64,000 nt of DNA, taken from assembly GCA_947631955.1 (NCBI GenBank), contig CANRNJ010000001.1, positions 186,001 through 250,000 on the forward strand, given 5' to 3'. The position numbers and the translations under genes were made by a program. The notes under the pieces were generated by a model, which had not been told where the DNA came from, ran no database searches, and was given only the letters and a program-made list of their open reading frames with translations. Shown here piece after piece: positions 37,616 to 45,640 of this stretch. The DNA is from an uncultured Lachnospiraceae bacterium. Lineage in GTDB: Bacteria; Bacillota; Clostridia; Lachnospirales; Lachnospiraceae. How positions within the stretch are numbered: the first letter of the stretch is position 1; every line of letters starts with the position of its first letter.

Positions 37616-39577
37616 CTAATCGACGATCTCTACCTCTGTCAGCCTGCCGTCGTCGTCATAAACAGTCTTTACGTCGAAGTCCCCCGGCTGCGCAGAGGAA
37701 AAAGTAAAAACGCTGCCGTCCGGAGCGATGTCCGCAAAACGACTGACCAGTAAACCGTTTAAATATACATTCCCGCGCCCGCTGTTTTCTTCCGTTTCTT
37801 CATAGGTAATACCGAACGGAGCATACTTTCCAAAAATCTCGGCAAAACTCCTGCCCTGCGCCGCCGCGTTCCCTTCCTCCTCAGAAGTTTCCGAATCAAG
37901 GACGCCATATACCGGTGTTTCCCGCGGGATTGCGTAGGTTACGGCATCCGACACAGCGGCAGAGTGCAGACTGTCGGTATCATGGTCGTATGGCGCCTGA
38001 GAATATTGCTCCACTCCCATCAGCGGTCCCAAGAGATCGAAGCTTCCGTCAACGTTCTGCACGCACTGGCGCACCGTGCGGACGTCGATTCCTTCCTCGC
38101 CTTCCTCAAATCCCGCATCCAGATATTCCGTTTTTATTACCATTCCGTCACCCACTTTCACGCCGTCGAGGAAATAACGCACGCGCTGCCCGTTCCAGAA
38201 CAATGCCTTTTTTCCCTCGTCCCATGTGAGGCCATAGGGCTCATAAATCGTAAAGTCCGATGCTGCGGCATCGCCCTCATATACCTGCGCTTCTCCGGCA
38301 GACAGATCGGAGAACATGACAAAGGCATCATCTTCGCTGCCTGTCGTTTTAGAATAACGTATCCCGTTTTTGATATTTTCAAGGATGCCTTCATACATAG
38401 CTGTCGTTTCGTCTACGATCTCCTGCGTCCAGACAAATTCACCCCTGCTTCCGGTGTACGCCTTCTGCCCAATCATACCCTGTAACTCAACTTTTTCCTT
38501 TTCAAGCCATGCCTTGTATTCGTCATAAGTCCACCACTCCACTTCGGATGCGTCCTCCATAGCGGTATCGGCTGTGCCCGGCTTATAGGCTGAATCTTCG
38601 GCCGCCGTATTCTCGCCAGGCTGTGCCGATGTGGCAAAGACCGTTATTACTCCGGCGACCAAGGCAGCCGCGGCAGTCAGTGCCGCCAATGTAGTCTTTT
38701 TTATTTTCATAATTGCAACGATCCTTTCTTCAATAGCGTTTTTGCTAAAATGATTGTAAAGAGGATTCAGTCCGCTGCGCGTTTCCTCCATGCGGATGAG
38801 CGTCATGGCGTAAGCCGTTTTTGTCCGCTCTCCGAACCGGCGCACCACCGCTTCGTCACAGGACAGCTCAATATCCCGATTGGCAAGAACATACATGATC
38901 CATACTGCCGGATTGAACCAGTGGATACAGAGAATAACGGCTAACAGCGGCTTTGCCAAGGCATCGAAGCGGCGGATATGCACATACTCATGGGTCAGCA
39001 CATATTTTAACGTATCCGTATCGTCCCAGTCCGTAGTTTTCGGCATCAAAATGACCGGACGGAATACGCCATAGGTCAGGGGCGTCCGGATCCTGCCGGA
39101 CTGGCGGATCTCAATGGTACGACAAATGCGGTGTTCTCTAAGCCAGACCTTCACATACTCATTGTCAACAGGCAGGGATGCCTTAAACTCCCGGCGGCAT
39201 TTTAGATAGACTGCAGCAAAACATGCCGCACATGCCAACGCACCGGCCGCCCAGACGATCCCCCATATATCAACAGAAACAGCCGCCGCATTGGCGGAAA
39301 CCGCAGGCGCAGGCATCCGATCAGGAACCGGGACGGTCTGTACGAATGAAACAGCGGTCCTATCGTTTGCCGCTTCTCCCGCTGCCCTCAAACGCCCCAG
39401 CAGCGAATAGATACTGAAAGCAGAGCGGAAAGAATAGGGTATCAGCAGCCGCACCGCAGCAGCGCCCCACAACGCCAAAAAAGTTTTTTTCGGAAACTTA
39501 TTGACGGACAGCGCGCGGATAACAACAATGACCACTATCATTACTGCCCCGGAAAGACTCATTTGCATCAGATTCAT
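37616..39577 (-). CDS. BlaR1/MecR1-like M56 peptidase with non-penicillin sensor
   Basis: 653 residues. The N-terminal half has about four TM helices and the M56 zinc peptidase motif HEYVH (in YVLTHEYVHIRRFDALAK) with a downstream SCDEAVVRRFGE. Instead of a beta-lactamase-like domain, the extracellular part (about 330-653) holds two copies of a motif: YEPYGLTWDEGKKALFWNGQRV near 460 and YAPFGITYEETEENSGRGNVYLNG near 600. It should cleave or inactivate the BlaI-like repressor encoded next to it in response to an unknown cell-wall or envelope signal. The start overlaps the blaI stop by 4 bp. Confidence 0.88.
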   Translation of the reverse strand: MNLMQMSLSGAVMIVVIVVIRALSVNKFPKKTFLALWGAAAVRLLIPYSFRSAFSIYSLLGRLRAAGEAANDRTAVSFVQTVPVPDRMPAPAVSANAAAVSVDIWGIVWAAGALACAACFAAVYLKCRREFKASLPVDNEYVKVWLREHRICRTIEIRQSGRIRTPLTYGVFRPVILMPKTTDWDDTDTLKYVLTHEYVHIRRFDALAKPLLAVILCIHWFNPAVWIMYVLANRDIELSCDEAVVRRFGERTKTAYAMTLIRMEETRSGLNPLYNHFSKNAIEERIVAIMKIKKTTLAALTAAAALVAGVITVFATSAQPGENTAAEDSAYKPGTADTAMEDASEVEWWTYDEYKAWLEKEKVELQGMIGQKAYTGSRGEFVWTQEIVDETTAMYEGILENIKNGIRYSKTTGSEDDAFVMFSDLSAGEAQVYEGDAAASDFTIYEPYGLTWDEGKKALFWNGQRVRYFLDGVKVGDGMVIKTEYLDAGFEEGEEGIDVRTVRQCVQNVDGSFDLLGPLMGVEQYSQAPYDHDTDSLHSAAVSDAVTYAIPRETPVYGVLDSETSEEEGNAAAQGRSFAEIFGKYAPFGITYEETEENSGRGNVYLNGLLVSRFADIAPDGSVFTFSSAQPGDFDVKTVYDDDGRLTEVEIVD

Positions 39578-39945
39578 TTGTCCACCTCGTCCAAGTCACC
39601 AACGATCTGTTTCAGCGCCGTGATCTGTTCGGCCGACAGTTTTTTTCTGCCAAGCAGGGCGGCAAAAAGTTTGTCCACGGAGCCGTCATAAAGCTTGCCG
39701 ATCAGCTCATCGGTCTCCGCCTCCTGTGCCGCTTCTTTCGGGATAAGCGCGTGGCACAGGAAGTTCGGTTCCGTGCGCCGGACCGCCCCTTTTGCAATAC
39801 ATTTTTTGATCACCGTGTAGGTAGTGTTCATGTTCCAGCCGATCTCTTCTTTGAGGATATCAGAAATCTGTTTTGCGGTCATATCGCCTTTATCCCATAA
39901 AACGCTCATGACTTTCAGTTCCGAATCAAAAAGTTTAATTGCCAT
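39574..39945 (-). CDS. BlaI/MecI/CopY family repressor
   Basis: 123 residues: a winged-helix domain (KLFDSELKVMSVLWDKGDMTAKQISDILKEEIGWNMNTTYTVIKKCIAKGAVRRTEPNF) and a C-terminal dimerisation helix pair. No Cys copper site, so BlaI-like rather than CopY. The start at 39945 has AAAGGA upstream. It represses its own operon through the triple dyads described next and is probably inactivated by the M56 peptidase. Confidence 0.92.
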   Translation of the reverse strand: MAIKLFDSELKVMSVLWDKGDMTAKQISDILKEEIGWNMNTTYTVIKKCIAKGAVRRTEPNFLCHALIPKEAAQEAETDELIGKLYDGSVDKLFAALLGRKKLSAEQITALKQIVGDLDEVDK

Positions 39946-39967
39946 AAGATCCAATCCTTTCCTATAC

Positions 39968-40036
39968 ACTATTGCAATAGTTTATATTGTGTATACTATC
40001 ACAGTAGTGTGGCTTTGTCAACACTACTCCGATAGT
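39968..40036 (-). promoter_or_regulatory. blaI-blaR1-like promoter with three operator dyads
   Basis: Promoter: TTGACA (40016-40021) and TAGTAT (39993-39998), spacer 17 bp, minus strand. Three dyads of the form ACTA-N6-TAGT lie at 39968-39981 (perfect, ACTATTGCAATAGT), 39995-40008 and 40023-40036, spaced 27-28 bp. One covers the -10, one lies upstream of the -35 and one in the leader, as expected for cooperative BlaI-type repression. Confidence 0.85.
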
Positions 40037-40092
40037 TTTTCCCAGACAGGAATGATTTCTGAGTCCGCCTGCATATTCAGATGGCTTTGCGC

Positions 40093-40126
40093 AAAAAAAG
40101 GACGCATAGATATTGATCTACACGCC
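40093..40126 (-). terminator. Terminator after the 68-aa gene
   Basis: On the minus strand an 11-bp stem with three G-U pairs (40116-40126 with 40101-40111 region) is followed by seven U residues, 33 bp past the stop of the small gene at 40159. Confidence 0.7.
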
Positions 40127-40158
40127 CTGTGCCGTTACGATATCACATTTTGGATTCA

Positions 40159-40365
40159 CTATGCCATCTGTAAAACTTCCGCTTCCAGTTTTTTCAATTC
40201 ATCCATTGATAAAGACGGTACGCATAATGCAATTTCATCTAATGATAACTTTCCCATTTTTATCATTCTTTCGGCGGTTTCCCTTGCCTCGTTGCTTTGA
40301 ATGTCTTTTGCATATGCTTCCAAATATGTTTCCATGATTTCTTCATCATCAAACAATGTCATCAT
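40159..40365 (-). CDS. 68-aa protein like the C-terminal tail of Rpn/PD-(D/E)XK transposases
   Basis: The product (KDIQSNEARETAERMIKMGKLSLDEIALCVPSLSMDELKKLEAEV) matches the charged C-terminal tail commonly found in Rpn-type PD-(D/E)XK nuclease proteins of Clostridia, where it follows the catalytic domain. Here the catalytic domain is absent. GGAGG stands 11 nt before the ATG pair and a terminator follows, so it could be a small functional gene or a remnant. Related tails also occur as free-standing ORFs through internal initiation. Confidence 0.5.
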   Translation of the reverse strand: MMTLFDDEEIMETYLEAYAKDIQSNEARETAERMIKMGKLSLDEIALCVPSLSMDELKKLEAEVLQMA

Positions 40366-40436
40366 AATATCTACAACCTCCTGTTCTTTGCCTTGCCCGC
40401 ACTTTTACGGCTGCCTTGTCATCCCTGAACTTCCAC

Positions 40437-40961
40437 TTAAAGCTTTGTCTTTCCTTTTCTGTACCTGCCAAAAAATATTCCGTCATCCACATATTTTGAA
40501 GCCTCGGATACCCACATCGGGAACTGCCCTGTTGCGACTGCCGTTTGCCCGTTTAACATCCCGGTATGAAACGATATATGCCGAAACTGCCTTAATACAA
40601 GTTCCATTCTTGTATACCGGCATTTCTCCGGCTTGTCATAGAGCATATCGTCTGTAAGAGAATCGAGGTATTCCATGGTTTTCTTTTCGATCCCGTCCAA
40701 GTATTCCAATAACTGTTCATCCGACAAGACAACAGCGCAGGGCTTATCCGGGTCGTCCATACCTTCCTCATGAAATTCAGGTTCCTCATATACAAAAGGA
40801 TTGATAAACCATTTATCCGCCGAATGAAGGGTATGATAAACCCACCGCCAGCAAGGCGCGCCGCAGCACAACGCATCTCTGTCATAAGTCTGTATCGAAG
40901 TCCTGATATTGAGAAAATTGGGTTTAACCATATCTTTTATGATCATACATAATTCATTCAT
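40437..40961 (-). CDS. DinB-superfamily protein
   Basis: 174 residues with the four-helix DinB-like fold. The metal-binding His positions are H in YHTLHSADKW near the N terminus and the pair in RQFRHISFHTGML near the C terminus. Such proteins include bacillithiol or mycothiol-dependent transferases and many of unknown role. It is a single gene with no obvious partner. Confidence 0.85.
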   Translation of the reverse strand: MNELCMIIKDMVKPNFLNIRTSIQTYDRDALCCGAPCWRWVYHTLHSADKWFINPFVYEEPEFHEEGMDDPDKPCAVVLSDEQLLEYLDGIEKKTMEYLDSLTDDMLYDKPEKCRYTRMELVLRQFRHISFHTGMLNGQTAVATGQFPMWVSEASKYVDDGIFFGRYRKGKTKL

Positions 40962-41029
40962 AGAAAATTTCTCCCGTTTCCGATCCTTCTCTCTGATTTA
41001 TCGAATCGCCCGTCCGAGGGCCACGCCGC

Positions 41030-41776
41030 TCATTGCAGCGCTTCGCTCAGACTTTTGGGGATCCCTCTGGGGCCTCGCACCGCATGGATCCCATATTTTT
41101 CGCTCAGCACGGCAAAAGGAAACTGTTCCGGTTTGTAGCGTTTCAGCAGTTTTATCTTCATAAGGCTTGTCATGTGGATCTTCCCGTTGTCAAACAGATA
41201 CGGCATATCCGTTTTCGTCACCCTGCACTTATAGAGGACCGCCGATACCGGAGCCGCGACGTACAGGAACACGGTGTCCCCCGTTTTGATGCCTTTTCCC
41301 TGTTTCCAGTCGATCTCATTTTCCTTGGAAAAAGCCGCTTCTACATCATAATATTTCGGATTGGCGGGGATGATCCACTCCTTTGTGGGTCTGACCGCCT
41401 GCTTTGTTTTGACAGAGGCCGTTGCGGTATAACTTTCCTCCAGCCATCTGCAGATTTCATCGAATCCGACTGTGCCGTCCAGCGCAACGGAAACCCAGTT
41501 TCCCCGGCTGATGTGATAACCCCTGAAAAAACCTTCCTGCTGCATCAGGATATCCGCAAGAAAAGGATCCGCGATCTTCACATTCAAAATATCTATGATC
41601 TCTTCCGTTTCCAATCCCAGTTTGTTTCCCGGCACATCCATGACGATCGCAAACCACTTTCGGTTGTCGCTGTGTCTGAAGACTGCATAGCCGGGGAATT
41701 TTCTCCATAAATATTCCGGGGCGGCTTTATATTTTTTCTTAATATGAGCAAATAACTGTTCTCTCAACGTTTCCAT
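41030..41776 (-). CDS. MmcQ/YjbR protein fused to an EVE/PUA-like domain
   Basis: 248 residues in two parts. Residues 1-115 are MmcQ/YjbR-like (PEYLWRKFPGYAVFRHSDNRKWFAIVMDV, GLETEEIIDILNVK, FFRGYHISRGNWVSVALDG). After a short linker, residues 130-248 look like an EVE/PUA fold (EWIIPANPKYYDVEAAFSKENEIDWKQ, GDTVFLYVAAPVSAVLYKCRV). EVE domains bind modified bases in nucleic acids, so a nucleic-acid role is inferred. GGAG lies 6 nt before the ATG at 41776. Confidence 0.8.
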   Translation of the reverse strand: METLREQLFAHIKKKYKAAPEYLWRKFPGYAVFRHSDNRKWFAIVMDVPGNKLGLETEEIIDILNVKIADPFLADILMQQEGFFRGYHISRGNWVSVALDGTVGFDEICRWLEESYTATASVKTKQAVRPTKEWIIPANPKYYDVEAAFSKENEIDWKQGKGIKTGDTVFLYVAAPVSAVLYKCRVTKTDMPYLFDNGKIHMTSLMKIKLLKRYKPEQFPFAVLSEKYGIHAVRGPRGIPKSLSEALQ

Positions 41777-41827
41777 ATGGATCTCCATTCCGGAGCGCCT
41801 GTGCGGCAGACAGAATTTATTTCATCC

Positions 41828-41856
41828 AGTATAGCAAAAACCGGCCGCGCTTTCAA
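41828..41856 (-). promoter_or_regulatory. Promoter of the MmcQ-EVE gene
   Basis: TTGAAA (41851-41856) and TATACT (41828-41833), spacer 17 bp, with TTTTTGC before the -10. It closely resembles the yitT promoter. The remaining bases up to 42075 hold no supported gene. Confidence 0.65.
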
Positions 41857-42075
41857 CCGCTGCTGCTGACGGGACTTGCTGCTTATCTGCTTGATCTTAT
41901 TTAAATACAAGCGATAGACCGCCAGCACCACACTATTCCGAGCCAAAGAAATCAAAGACCCAAAGACAAACATTGTGGAAATGCGCACAGCGTGCCATTA
42001 TTCCATACTAAACGATACGTCGATTGAAAAAAACAGTGCAAAGATGTATGGTTATGGCGAAAGGATGTGAAGCGG

Positions 42076-42669
42076 ATGGACGCAAAAGTATTTGGTGTAT
42101 TCATAGCAGAATGTCGCAAAGAAAAAAATATGACTCAAACGGATTTAGCTATGAAATTAAATGTCACCGATAAAGCTGTAAGCCGTTGGGAAAGAGGAAT
42201 CGGTTTCCCGGATATCAACACGATCGAACCATTGGCTTCGGCTTTAGGAATAAGTATTCTGGAGCTTATGAAATCTGAGCGGATTATATCAAATGAAGTA
42301 ACAAAAGAAGAAGCAGCAGGTATCATTACCGATACCTTAAATGTTGTTAAACTGCAACGCAGGCAAGAACGCAAAAATGCACTTTGTATTTTGGGAGTTA
42401 TGGCGGCAGTTGTCATTTTTGTCTTATTTCTTGACAGTATACAATGGCAGATGGATACTCTCATTTTTACCGGTGCTGGTGTTGCTTTTCCATTGTTTTG
42501 TATATTCGGGTCCCTTGCCTTACTGGGGAATGGAATACGGCGGAAAATAACCGGAAAACCAAGCAGTCAAACTTTTGCAATGGCATTGGCGCTGCTGCTG
42601 CTATTCATTATTTTTATGGGATCGTTCTTCTTGATCGGAGCTTTAGGAATAAGCCCTGTTCCAAACTAA
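42076..42669 (+). CDS. XRE family regulator with C-terminal membrane domain
   Basis: 197 residues. An N-terminal XRE helix-turn-helix (KVFGVFIAECRKEKNMTQTDLAMKLNVTDKAVSRWERGIGFPDI) is followed by a charged linker and three TM helices (NALCILGVMAAVVIFVLFL, LIFTGAGVAFPLFCIFGSLALLG, FAMALALLLLFIIFMGSFFLIGAL). Such membrane-tethered XRE proteins are common in Clostridia. I use the ATG at 42076 because AAAGG is too close to the in-frame GTG at 42067. Sequence just after the stop looks like a lost C-terminal end in another frame. Confidence 0.88.
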   Translation: MDAKVFGVFIAECRKEKNMTQTDLAMKLNVTDKAVSRWERGIGFPDINTIEPLASALGISILELMKSERIISNEVTKEEAAGIITDTLNVVKLQRRQERKNALCILGVMAAVVIFVLFLDSIQWQMDTLIFTGAGVAFPLFCIFGSLALLGNGIRRKITGKPSSQTFAMALALLLLFIIFMGSFFLIGALGISPVPN

Positions 42670-42772
42670 ATTATTACAACTTGATTGTAAAAATAAATGG
42701 TCAAGCGGCTGTTATTGGTGGAGCAGATGGCTCAAATCGAACGCCGGATAATGAAAAGAGGTTTAAAATCAG

Positions 42773-43093
42773 ATGCTGAAAAAGAATGTGATAGGGCTAA
42801 CACGAATACTTCTCGTTTTATTTGCGGGGACAAATATTCTATATACTTTTGGTAACGGGGATAAGGTTTTGCAGACGATCTGTATTGCCAGTATTTTGGT
42901 TACAGCAGCGCTTCTTAGTTTCACCATATGGGCAAACAAAAACAGCGAACAAAAACGGAAAACCCTCATACAAGGTTTTTATTGTGGAATAACAGTTGTG
43001 ATTGCTTTTGGTTTAAGCAGAATTGTGGGTAACATTATAACGAGTATATTGATTATTGCAATCACCACATTATATATCCGCTTCTTGAAATGA
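42773..43093 (+). CDS. Small membrane protein of unknown function
   Basis: 106 residues with three or four hydrophobic helices (LTRILLVLFAGTNILYTFG, ICIASILVTAALLSFTIWA, FYCGITVVIAFGLSRIVGNIITSILIIAITTLYI). AAAAGAGG lies 11 nt before the ATG. It follows the XRE gene by 103 bp on the same strand and may be its operon partner. Family not recognised. Confidence 0.65.
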   Translation: MLKKNVIGLTRILLVLFAGTNILYTFGNGDKVLQTICIASILVTAALLSFTIWANKNSEQKRKTLIQGFYCGITVVIAFGLSRIVGNIITSILIIAITTLYIRFLK

Positions 43094-43114
43094 TTTTCCG
43101 AGAATTATCAGTAT

Positions 43115-43134
43115 GCCTCCAGCAGTCCGCCTTC
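43115..43134. repeat. Left copy of a 20-bp direct repeat
   Basis: GCCTCCAGCAGTCCGCCTTC, identical to 44685-44704. The right copy is the loop and 3' arm of the ABC operon terminator; the left copy lacks its partner arm, so it is likely a scar of a rearrangement. Confidence 0.75.
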
Positions 43135-43158
43135 GAGAGTTGAGTGCCGTTTTTCATT

Positions 43159-43469
43159 CTATTTATATCGTGGATATTCAGGCAGCAAATCAATCAATCT
43201 TGCTGTCCGTCCTTCTTTATCCAATAATATTTCAATCTTTTCCACATCTCCGCCTAACTGCATCATAAATTCTCTACAAATACCACAAGGTGGAATTATA
43301 TTTCCATCTTTATATACTGAAACCACTTTTGCGACCTCACTTTCGCCATATGTAAGCATTGTTGATAAAGCGTTTCTTTCCGCGCACATGCCTATACTGC
43401 CGTCTGTATCGATACATATCCCCTTATAAATATTGCCTCTTCATATAACCTTTCCCATTCTTTGTTCAT
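43159..43469 (-). pseudogene. cdd: Cytidine deaminase, internally deleted and frameshifted
   Basis: The 3' part encodes GMCAERNALSTMLTYGESE with the catalytic Cys-Ala-Glu and the zinc-binding PCGICREF. In the same frame the conserved GNIYKGICIDTDGSIG stretch lies just upstream, but it is closed by a TGA before it. A normal start with ribosome-binding GGAG at 43469 encodes MNKEWERLYEEA, the usual N terminus, in another frame. The join suggests loss of about 25 codons with a shift of frame. The enzyme would deaminate cytidine to uridine; this copy should be dead unless restarted at MCAERN, which lacks part of the fold. Confidence 0.8.
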
Positions 43470-43510
43470 TGTTTTGCTCTCCTTGATAAACCATTGTTTT
43501 TTTGAATATA

Positions 43511-44485
43511 TCAAAAACGAGGACTTCCGCTTCCCTGAACCATTTCCCACAGCGGCTCCTTCTGCTCCATGCCAAACAGCAGTATCTTCCAGAGTGAATC
43601 TACCGCATCAGGACCATAGACCTGCATATATGAGATATGCATCTGGCCAGCTCCTTGAAACAATAAATCATACTCTTCTCTGGAGATCTTTTCTTCCGCA
43701 TAGTACCCTCTCAGGAAGCTTTGCGCCAGATCAAATCGATAGTGCATTTCTTCCGTATCATGATTGAAATCCACAAACTGCATGATAAACGGCCAGCCCA
43801 GATCCAAATATCGGCTTCCGATCCCCGCATCATCCAAGTCAATGAACATAACCTCGCCATTCTCCCCTAGAATGGTATTATGCGGGCCAATATCTGTGTG
43901 CACGAAGCACTGGTCTAATGCTGCAAAATCAGGAAGCGTATCCAGAATGGCATCAAATTCTTTTACAAAACTGCGCTTCCTGAACCAATCGTAAAAACGG
44001 CTTTTACTCTGCTTAAAAGGAGATTTCACATCGTATCCTTGCAGATTGTGCAGCTTTTTTACCGCCTGACCAATCCTGTACTCATCGTCCGGCGTTTCCT
44101 CCATTTTCCTTCCGGCGATAAATTCCATGAGATAAAGCCAATGGCTCTGGTTACTGACATAGTACGCTCCTGTCTTCGTCGGATACAGCTTGGGCGCCAT
44201 ACCATTTTCATTTCCCAGAAACAGATGCGCCCGGACATTACTCTCTATTGCAGCTTCGGGCACTCCCCGTGGAATACCTTTCAAAATAAAATCCTGTGAA
44301 TCCGTCTTGATTTTAAAGATCAGCCTGTCAGATCCTTCCTGAAACTGTTCGCATATTTGCGGATGATTCAAATTCCAAGAACCAAGAATTGTTTCTATTT
44401 GATTGTTGTTCTTTACATCTGCACGCATCTTTGCACATCCAATACAGCACTCGCCGCATGATGTTATCGTCGTATAATCTATCAT
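43511..44485 (-). CDS. Aminoglycoside-phosphotransferase-fold kinase, chimeric N terminus
   Basis: About 325 residues from the ATG at 44485. The kinase core has QCFVHTDIGPHNTIL (catalytic loop HxD) and VMFIDLDDAG (metal-binding Asp), with WLYLMEFIAGRKM as hinge, so it phosphorylates a small alcohol or is a CotS/choline-kinase relative. The first 20 residues (MIDYTTITSCGECCIGCAKM) look like the start of a DUF3795 zinc-type protein, joined in frame to the kinase start. The true kinase start may be nearer 44428. The frame stays open upstream to 44665 without any ribosome-binding site. Confidence 0.75.
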   Translation of the reverse strand: MIDYTTITSCGECCIGCAKMRADVKNNNQIETILGSWNLNHPQICEQFQEGSDRLIFKIKTDSQDFILKGIPRGVPEAAIESNVRAHLFLGNENGMAPKLYPTKTGAYYVSNQSHWLYLMEFIAGRKMEETPDDEYRIGQAVKKLHNLQGYDVKSPFKQSKSRFYDWFRKRSFVKEFDAILDTLPDFAALDQCFVHTDIGPHNTILGENGEVMFIDLDDAGIGSRYLDLGWPFIMQFVDFNHDTEEMHYRFDLAQSFLRGYYAEEKISREEYDLLFQGAGQMHISYMQVYGPDAVDSLWKILLFGMEQKEPLWEMVQGSGSPRF

Positions 44486-44673
44486 CCTCAATATCCCAGA
44501 ATTCCCATCTAAATGTTTCCGATACCTTCTCCGGCAGATATCCGAGCAAGAACATACGTTCCATTTCATTGTAACAGATGCCATTACCACCTGCAATACA
44601 AAAATGGCACATTCATGACCTATGTTCCTGATCAACAGAGCTATCCCCGGCAGTATCCCCCCCACACACGCAG

Positions 44674-44700
44674 AAAAGCGGACCGCCTCCAGCAGTCCGC
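44674..44700 (-). terminator. Terminator of the LplABC-like operon
   Basis: On the minus strand GCGGAC (44695-44700) pairs with GTCCGC (44678-44683) and is followed by TTTT, 26 bp after the stop of the last permease gene. Confidence 0.8.
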
Positions 44701-44704
44701 CTTC
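44685..44704. repeat. Right copy of the 20-bp direct repeat
   Basis: Same 20 bases as 43115-43134; here it is part of an intact terminator. The two copies bracket the cytidine deaminase pseudogene and the kinase gene (about 1.57 kb). Confidence 0.75.
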
Positions 44705-44725
44705 TGAAACAAGAGAGAAAATTTT

Positions 44726-45637
44726 TTATTCTTTTACGCCGCCGATGGTAAGACCGGTGACGAAATATCTTTGTAAGAACGGATACAGGCAGATGATCGG
44801 CAGCATCGTAACCACCGTAGCCGCCGCACGGATCGTAAGCGGTGTGATCGCCGCAGCCGCAGATCCGCGCTCGCTTGCCGACGCCGCGCTTCCGCTCTGC
44901 TGCATGACCGAGGACAGCAGCTTCATCAACTCATACTGCAAAGTCGTATATTCCGTCTTCATTCTGTTATACAGCATTGCATCAAACCATGAATTCCACT
45001 GTCCTACCGCCACAAACAGGACGATCGTCGCATATACTGGTTTACATAACGGTGATATGATCTTCCAGAAGATCGTCATATAACCCGCGCCGTCAAGCTG
45101 CGCCGATTCCTCCAGACTGTCCGGAAGTCCCAGCATATATGTACGAAGGACAAGCATGTTCCACGCGCTCACCATACCGGGAACCACATAGACCCAGAAA
45201 GTACCCGTCAGATGAAGGTTCCTGTACAGCAAAAATACCGGGATCAGACCGCCGTTCACATACATGGTGATAACCCAGAACAACGACAGCTGCGATTTAA
45301 ACAAGAACCGCTTGCGGCTGACCACATAGGCCAGAAGCGCGTTGACGATCAGCGAAGAAACCGTTCCGATAAGCGTTCTCGCCACCGTGATCTTGGCGCC
45401 GATGATCAGATTTTCCATTGCGAGCACTGTTTCGTAGTTCTTAATGGCAAATTTTCTCGGCCACAGATAGATTCCGCCGCGCACCGCGTCGATACCGTCG
45501 TTAAAGGATATTGCCACTGTGTTTAACACCGGATACAGCGTTATGATAACAAAGGCGATCATAAACAGAGAGTTTAATATCGTAAAGATCTTGCTGCCCA
45601 AGGAGCTTTTTATTTTTTTCTTTTTCATCGCATCCAC
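44726..45637 (-). CDS. Sugar ABC importer permease, LplC/YtcP type
   Basis: 303 residues, six TM helices, EAA loop at DSLEESAQLDGAGYMTIFWKIISPL. The end, LQRYFVTGLTIGGVKE, is typical of the LplC/YtcP branch of CUT1 permeases, which take up complex polysaccharide fragments with dedicated YesMN-type control. It is 3 bp from the LplB-type gene. Confidence 0.94.
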   Translation of the reverse strand: MDAMKKKKIKSSLGSKIFTILNSLFMIAFVIITLYPVLNTVAISFNDGIDAVRGGIYLWPRKFAIKNYETVLAMENLIIGAKITVARTLIGTVSSLIVNALLAYVVSRKRFLFKSQLSLFWVITMYVNGGLIPVFLLYRNLHLTGTFWVYVVPGMVSAWNMLVLRTYMLGLPDSLEESAQLDGAGYMTIFWKIISPLCKPVYATIVLFVAVGQWNSWFDAMLYNRMKTEYTTLQYELMKLLSSVMQQSGSAASASERGSAAAAITPLTIRAAATVVTMLPIICLYPFLQRYFVTGLTIGGVKE

Positions 45638-45640
45638 CTC

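Noticed and set aside
41764..41988. 74-codon frame upstream of the MmcQ-EVE gene
   Set aside because: It covers the promoter and ribosome-binding site of that gene and has no recognisable sequence.
44328..44612. 94-codon frame overlapping the kinase N terminus
   Set aside because: No family match, no ribosome-binding site, and it lies in a rearranged block.
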